A model generated the notes under the pieces. That model searched no databases and was not told the origin of the DNA. It saw only the letters and a list, made by a program, of their open reading frames with translations. A stretch of DNA of 64,000 nt from PALSA-1353 sp050012375 (GTDB lineage Bacteria; Planctomycetota; Phycisphaerae; Tepidisphaerales; Tepidisphaeraceae): the NCBI GenBank assembly GCA_050012375.1, contig JBEKHH010000001.1, positions 1-64,000 of the forward strand. The letters are read 5' to 3'. The translations under genes were made by a program, and so were the position numbers. Shown here in pieces: positions 59,911 through 64,000 of this stretch (position 1 is its first letter; every line of letters starts with the position of its first letter).

Positions 59911-61452
59911 ATGCCCCGCCGTTATCTGATTTTCCTTGGCGTCATTCTTCTTCTGGCGGCTTGCTTTCGCTTCGAGCAGATCGCCGGGCCCAGCCTGTGG
60001 ATGGATGAAATCTGGTCCATCGAAATGGCCATGGGCCGCGGCTCCCTGCACGACCATTTACCGCCCAACATCATTCGATACGATCAGCCGGACCTGACGG
60101 GTTTGGGCGCGGCCGGGCCGTGGTGGAGCATCTGCTCGCATCTCGGGGGCGTGACGCATCCGCCGCTGTATTTTGTCGTGCTAAGAGGGTGGATGGATCT
60201 GTTCGGCACGGGCGCCCTCGCCGCACGATCGCTTTCGGCGATCTTTTCGCTGGCTTCAATCGTCGTCTTTTTTGATCTGTGCCGATTGCTGCATGGGCCG
60301 AAGATCGCCTTGTTCGCCGCGGCGATTTCAGCGCTGGCCGTCGGACAGCTCGATTTCGCGCAGGAAGCGCGCAGCTACCCGATGCTGATGTTTTTCGGAT
60401 TGTGCTGCGCCGATCTGGTTGTGCGGATTGAATTTCTGGGAGCCAGCGGGCGTCGGTTGATCGGGCTGACATTTTGCCTCGCCGCCACGGCGCTGACGCA
60501 TTACCTATCCGCCGGGGCGCTGGTTGCCCTGGCTGTTTATGCGGTCATTCGCTTGCGCGGGCGAGCGCGACGGCAAACGATCGCCGCGCTGGCCGCCGGG
60601 GCAATCCTTATCCTGGCGGTGTGGATTCCGCTGTTTGTGGCGCAGAAGCACACGCTGCCGTCGCTGACGCCGACGTTTCTTCGGGAAGCCCCTGATGCCA
60701 AACATGCCAAGCTGACGCTCTACCGGATCATCGGCTTGCCGACCGAAAATCTCCTCGGCGAAGCTCGGGGCGAGGCGCTGACATCAAAGGTCGTGCTGGC
60801 CATTTTTCTTTTCACCATCCCTCTGCCGTTGATTCGCCTGATTCGCCGGCGTGATTTGCTGCTGTGGGTTTTGTGGAGCCTGGGAACGATTCTCTTCGTG
60901 GCCGGGATGGATCTTGCCCGGCAAACGACGCTGGTGGGATACATGCGATATACGATCCTCGCGAGTCCGGCGATTTATGCGGTCATCGCCGCATTCGATT
61001 GGCCGGCTCGAAACTTCCTGCGCGACGCGGTGGCCATCTCAGCCGTCGGATTGCTGGGAATCGTCGCGATTCAGCGAAGCCTCGACGGTGTGCCCGCCAA
61101 GGAGGATTGGCGAGGGCTCGCGGAGAACGTGAATCATTTCGCGGGACCGGACGACCTGCTGGTCTTTTCCAACCGCGATCCATGGGCTTCCTCCGGCACA
61201 TGGTACATGGGATACAAATATTACTCGCCGGATTCGCATCGGCCGTGGCTCATCCTCAACGGCCGCGCCGGCCCCAAAGTGCTTAAGCAACTCCGATCGC
61301 GGCAGTGCCTGTGGCTGATTGGCTTGTATCCCAAAATCCAAGGACCCGAGCCTCTGCCCGGCTGGCGTCCGGAGGCGGTGATCATCAACAGCGCCGGCGG
61401 CGTTTGCCGGATGATTCCGGCGGAATCTTCGGCTTTGCCGGGGCGGCCTTGA
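59911..61452 (+). CDS. GT-C type membrane glycosyltransferase (PMT_2-like), copy 2
   Basis: A 513-residue polytopic paralog of the upstream gene; about half of the residues look identical in the N-terminal 200 (GPSLWMDEIWSIEMAMG, HPPLYFVVLRGWMDLFG, DLCRLLHGPKIALFAAA, AQEARSYPMLMFFGLCC). It has the same DE motif and the C-terminal GTWYMGYKYYSP. The start ATG 59911 is 45 bp after the upstream stop, so both are in one operon. This looks like a tandem duplication followed by divergence. No acceptor is known. Confidence 0.85.
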   Translation: MPRRYLIFLGVILLLAACFRFEQIAGPSLWMDEIWSIEMAMGRGSLHDHLPPNIIRYDQPDLTGLGAAGPWWSICSHLGGVTHPPLYFVVLRGWMDLFGTGALAARSLSAIFSLASIVVFFDLCRLLHGPKIALFAAAISALAVGQLDFAQEARSYPMLMFFGLCCADLVVRIEFLGASGRRLIGLTFCLAATALTHYLSAGALVALAVYAVIRLRGRARRQTIAALAAGAILILAVWIPLFVAQKHTLPSLTPTFLREAPDAKHAKLTLYRIIGLPTENLLGEARGEALTSKVVLAIFLFTIPLPLIRLIRRRDLLLWVLWSLGTILFVAGMDLARQTTLVGYMRYTILASPAIYAVIAAFDWPARNFLRDAVAISAVGLLGIVAIQRSLDGVPAKEDWRGLAENVNHFAGPDDLLVFSNRDPWASSGTWYMGYKYYSPDSHRPWLILNGRAGPKVLKQLRSRQCLWLIGLYPKIQGPEPLPGWRPEAVIINSAGGVCRMIPAESSALPGRP

Positions 61453-61492
61453 AATCCCGCGGTTGTGGCGGTTATCCTGCGCAGGCAGTTCC

Positions 61493-61564
61493 GCCGAAGT
61501 AGCTCAACGGCAGAGCACCGCTTTCGTAAAGCGGGGGTTAAGGGTTCAAATCCCTTCTTCGGCT
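61493..61564 (+). tRNA. tRNA-Thr(CGT)
   Basis: Acceptor GCCGAAG pairs with CTTCGGC; D-arm GCTCAACGGCAGAGC; anticodon stem CCGCT/AGCGG with loop TTCGTAA (anticodon CGT); T-arm AAGGGTTCAAATCCCTT. No CCA encoded. Confidence 0.95.
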
Positions 61565-61953
61565 ATTCAAATAACTCGTCATCTTGAACTTCGCGCGCCT
61601 CTTCGGCGGGCGGTATTCAGCTAATCCTACAACGCTACCCACTCGGCGGCGGGATGCGGCAGCGGATTGTCTCCACCCCAATGCACATGCTTGGCAACGG
61701 CTTCTGACTCGCCTTGGCTTCCCAGACCATCGCCCCCGAATCCTTGATGTGCAAGTCCCTCCACTCCTGCCGCAGCACGGGCCGCTCCCCAGGGCGCGGA
61801 CCTGTTGAACGGTCATCCTTGACCTCCCTGCAAACACCCTGTCCTCCTGGATTTCCCGCCATTTCAAGGCTGCCAGCGTAGTAGGATTAATTCGGCTCCC
61901 CTTTTCGGCATAGGATTGCACTGACTGACGCGTTCGGCGTGTCTTACATCAAA
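61565..61953. other. Gap between two tRNA genes, no supported gene
   Basis: The 389 bp between tRNA-Thr and tRNA-Gly hold open frames on the minus strand, including one up to 61921, but no ribosome binding site or recognised motif. tRNA 3' ends are common integration sites; this stretch may be decayed element DNA, but no integrase is visible. Confidence 0.4.
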
Positions 61954-62026
<73 letters not shown>

Positions 62027-62213
62027 GAATGTGCAGGAATCTTATCTCCTGCGCCGACGGCCCGTCAATGCACGGCGGCCTCCCAGAGGCAGAGGAATTC
62101 AAAACGATTTGAAACCATCTTCACATCCTTGCCAGCTTCACGTTTAGACCCACAGAAACCGCCACCAGCAAGCGTTTGCTGATAACCGCGGGATTCGGGT
62201 ATCTTTCCGCCCC

Positions 62214-64000
62214 ATGAAACCGCGCAGATCCTCCTCCGCCTTTTACTGTTCCGCTCGGCAGATTTTGGGTCTGACAATCCTCGTAGCCGGCGGCTGCGCC
62301 CCGAATCACGGCAATGAGGTCGCCCAGCCTCCTGCCGCGCCCCCGCCGTATGTCTGGAAAAGCGTGCAGATGGTCGGCGGAGGATTTGTCGATGGGATCG
62401 TTTTTCATCCCACCGAAAAAGGCCTGCGCTACGCACGCACCGATATCGGCGGGGCGTATCGCTGGGACGATCAGCAGAAGCAATGGATGCCGATCCTCGA
62501 TTGGCTCCCGTACAAGGACACCCACTTGATGGGCTGCGAGAGCATCGCGGTCGATCCAGCCGATCCCAATCGCGTTTACCTCGCCTGCGGGATGTACACC
62601 AACGCCACCACGCCGAACGCGGCGATCCTGCGATCGGATGATCGCGGGAGCACCTTCGAGCGGACGAATATGCCATTTAAGATGGGCGGCAATGAAGACG
62701 GCCGCGGCAACGGCGAACGCCTGGCGGTCGATCCCAATGATGGCAAGGTGATTTATTTTGGCTCTCGCCATGACGGGCTGTGGCGAAGCACCGACCGGGC
62801 CGTGACCTGGTCCAAAGTCGATACCTTTCCCGACGTGAACGAAGCCGCCGCCACGCAGCCGAGCCCGCGACGCCGCCGTTTCGGTTTCGCCGCGCGATCC
62901 TCGGGAGTGGTCTTCGAAATCTTCGATCCGCGCAGTGGAACAGCGGGCACGCCCAGTTCAACCCTTTACGTAGGCGTTTCGCTAATCGGCCGCGATAATT
63001 TTTATCGCAGCACCGACGCCGGCGCGACCTGGAGGGCCGTACCGGGAGAACCGACCAACCTACGGCCCTCGCATGGCGTGTTGGCGTCCAACGGAACGAT
63101 CTATCTCTCCTACGGCAGCGCCCCGGGCCCCAGCCGCATGACCAGCGGCGCCATCTGGAAGTTTGACACCAACAGCGCCGAGTGGACCAACATCACCCCT
63201 GAAAAACCCAAGCCGTCCACGCGCCCGACTAGCGGCCCCGGCGGAGGCGGCGGTTTTGGCTACGGCGCGGTCTCCGTCGATGCCCATGATCCCGATGCGC
63301 TCATTGCCAGCACCTTCTACCATCCCGATGGCGAAGAACTTTTCCGCAGCACCGACGCCGGGAAAACCTGGAGGCCCATCTTCCATAGAGGCGGCGGAAC
63401 ATACGACTATTCCGGCGCTCCCTACGTCGCCCATACGCCGATCCACTGGCTTCTCGATATCCAGATCGATCCGTGCGATCCCAATCACGCGATGTTCACG
63501 ACGGGATATGGCGGTTGGGAAACCTTCGATCTCACCGATGCCGATGCGGGCAAGCCCACCCACTGGAGCGTCATGAGCAAAGGAATCGAGGAAGTCGTGG
63601 CCATGCAGATCGTCAGCCCGCCGTCGGGCGTCCACCTGATCAGCGCCATCGGCGACTACGGCGGCTTCGTGCATTGGGACCTAGACAAGCCCAATGCCGA
63701 CGGCAACTTCGATCATCCCAATTTCGGCAACACCAGCGGCGTCGCGTTCGCCCAAAACAATCCCGACATCATCGTCCGGGTCGGCAACGTCGCCGGCAGC
63801 CAACGCGGCCGGGACACGAATATCGCCTATTCCCTGGACGGCGGAAAAACCTGGCACTCGACGCCGTCCATGCCATCCTCCAGAAGCGCCGGGGGCTCCA
63901 TCTCAGTGAGCGCCGACGGAACTCGATGGATCTGGACCCCGGAGCGAGCGTCGCCATTCCTCACGCGAGATCGGGGCGTAAAATGGACGCAAATCCCCGG
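62214..64000 (+). CDS. GH74-like BNR/sortilin-type repeat lipoprotein (3' end outside window)
   Basis: Incomplete at the right edge; about 595 residues are visible without a stop. A lipoprotein signal (TILVAGGC, with the lipobox cysteine near residue 30) precedes a beta-propeller region of Asp-box (BNR) repeats: RSTDRAVTWS, RSTDAGATWR, RSTDAGKTWR and SLDGGKTWH. The early WKSVQMVGGGFVDGIVFHP segment is like the start of GH74 xyloglucanases and related oligoxyloglucan hydrolases. Catalytic aspartates cannot be assigned by eye. Starts with ATG 62214, divergent from tRNA-Gly. An exported plant-polysaccharide-type hydrolase is the best guess. Confidence 0.85.
   Translation, partial: MKPRRSSSAFYCSARQILGLTILVAGGCAPNHGNEVAQPPAAPPPYVWKSVQMVGGGFVDGIVFHPTEKGLRYARTDIGGAYRWDDQQKQWMPILDWLPYKDTHLMGCESIAVDPADPNRVYLACGMYTNATTPNAAILRSDDRGSTFERTNMPFKMGGNEDGRGNGERLAVDPNDGKVIYFGSRHDGLWRSTDRAVTWSKVDTFPDVNEAAATQPSPRRRRFGFAARSSGVVFEIFDPRSGTAGTPSSTLYVGVSLIGRDNFYRSTDAGATWRAVPGEPTNLRPSHGVLASNGTIYLSYGSAPGPSRMTSGAIWKFDTNSAEWTNITPEKPKPSTRPTSGPGGGGGFGYGAVSVDAHDPDALIASTFYHPDGEELFRSTDAGKTWRPIFHRGGGTYDYSGAPYVAHTPIHWLLDIQIDPCDPNHAMFTTGYGGWETFDLTDADAGKPTHWSVMSKGIEEVVAMQIVSPPSGVHLISAIGDYGGFVHWDLDKPNADGNFDHPNFGNTSGVAFAQNNPDIIVRVGNVAGSQRGRDTNIAYSLDGGKTWHSTPSMPSSRSAGGSISVSADGTRWIWTPERASPFLTRDRGVKWTQIP

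Noticed and set aside
61538..61921. Minus-strand frame of 127 codons between tRNA genes
   Set aside because: It overlaps the tRNA-Thr gene at its 3' end, has no ribosome site and no recognised motif.

Overview
The window looks like a chromosomal segment of a GC-rich member of the Planctomycetes, probably class Phycisphaerae (inference). Pointers are an N-terminal LEPR-XLL-type motif in a secreted PA14/beta-helix protein, a fused SecDF of 1140 residues beside tgt and yajC, a eukaryote-type (GT3) glycogen synthase, several secreted parallel beta-helix or BNR-repeat proteins, and many small DUF genes separated by palindromic intergenic repeats. No rRNA gene, CRISPR array or complete prophage is visible. 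Most of the window is ordinary core chromosome; accessory stretches lie at about 5.4-8.3, 30.2-30.9 and 40.0-44.3 kb.

Layout. 0.1-8.3 kb: a CNNM/CBS membrane protein, an SPFH-GYF protein, a DegT aminotransferase, then small stress or accessory genes and an IS66 transposase remnant. 8.3-13.9 kb: a four-S1-domain RNA-binding protein, a secreted beta-helix protein, a DUF4139 protein and a secreted free-standing copy of part of the SecD periplasmic domain. 13.9-20.6 kb: two-ACT regulator, tgt, yajC, secDF and a LysM protein, the queuosine/Sec-accessory cluster. 20.8-30.2 kb: a C-terminally anchored secreted protein, dnaA, a GNAT enzyme, rpmA-obg, a kinase-like APH protein, a PDZ protein and a DHH phosphoesterase. 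30.2-30.9 kb: a candidate toxin-antitoxin pair with a visible promoter and operator. 31-40 kb: a MalK/UgpC-type ATPase, then the translation cluster nusA-infB-DUF503-rbfA, an endonuclease-III-like protein without its catalytic lysine, hisG and a yebC-type regulator. 40-44.3 kb: a scarred accessory stretch with a chimeric gene relic, a TPR-glycosyltransferase, an XRE regulator next to a zinc-ribbon/HEPN protein, and a terminase-small-subunit-like HTH protein. 44.3-62 kb: TIM-barrel isomerase, truA, DEAD-box helicase, the LEPR-XLL protein, a PadR-membrane protein-OprB porin group, gatB, PilZ protein, glycogen synthase, two tandem GT-C glycosyltransferases and three tRNAs (Leu-GAG, Thr-CGT, Gly-CCC). 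The window ends inside a GH74-like lipoprotein.

Working together: tgt-yajC-secDF is a conserved tRNA-modification/protein-export cluster; nusA-infB-DUF503-rbfA is a transcription-translation-ribosome maturation operon that runs by stop/start overlaps into hisG; rpmA-obg is a ribosome assembly pair. The most unusual items are the free secreted SecD-P1 paralog (13138-13857), the HEPN/zinc-ribbon plus XRE pair (42015-43176), the self-regulated toxin-antitoxin locus (30198-30854), the yebC-tail/antitoxin-head chimera (40162-40243), and several unrelated families of perfect or near-perfect intergenic palindromes. Everything was read by eye; no database or folding program was run.
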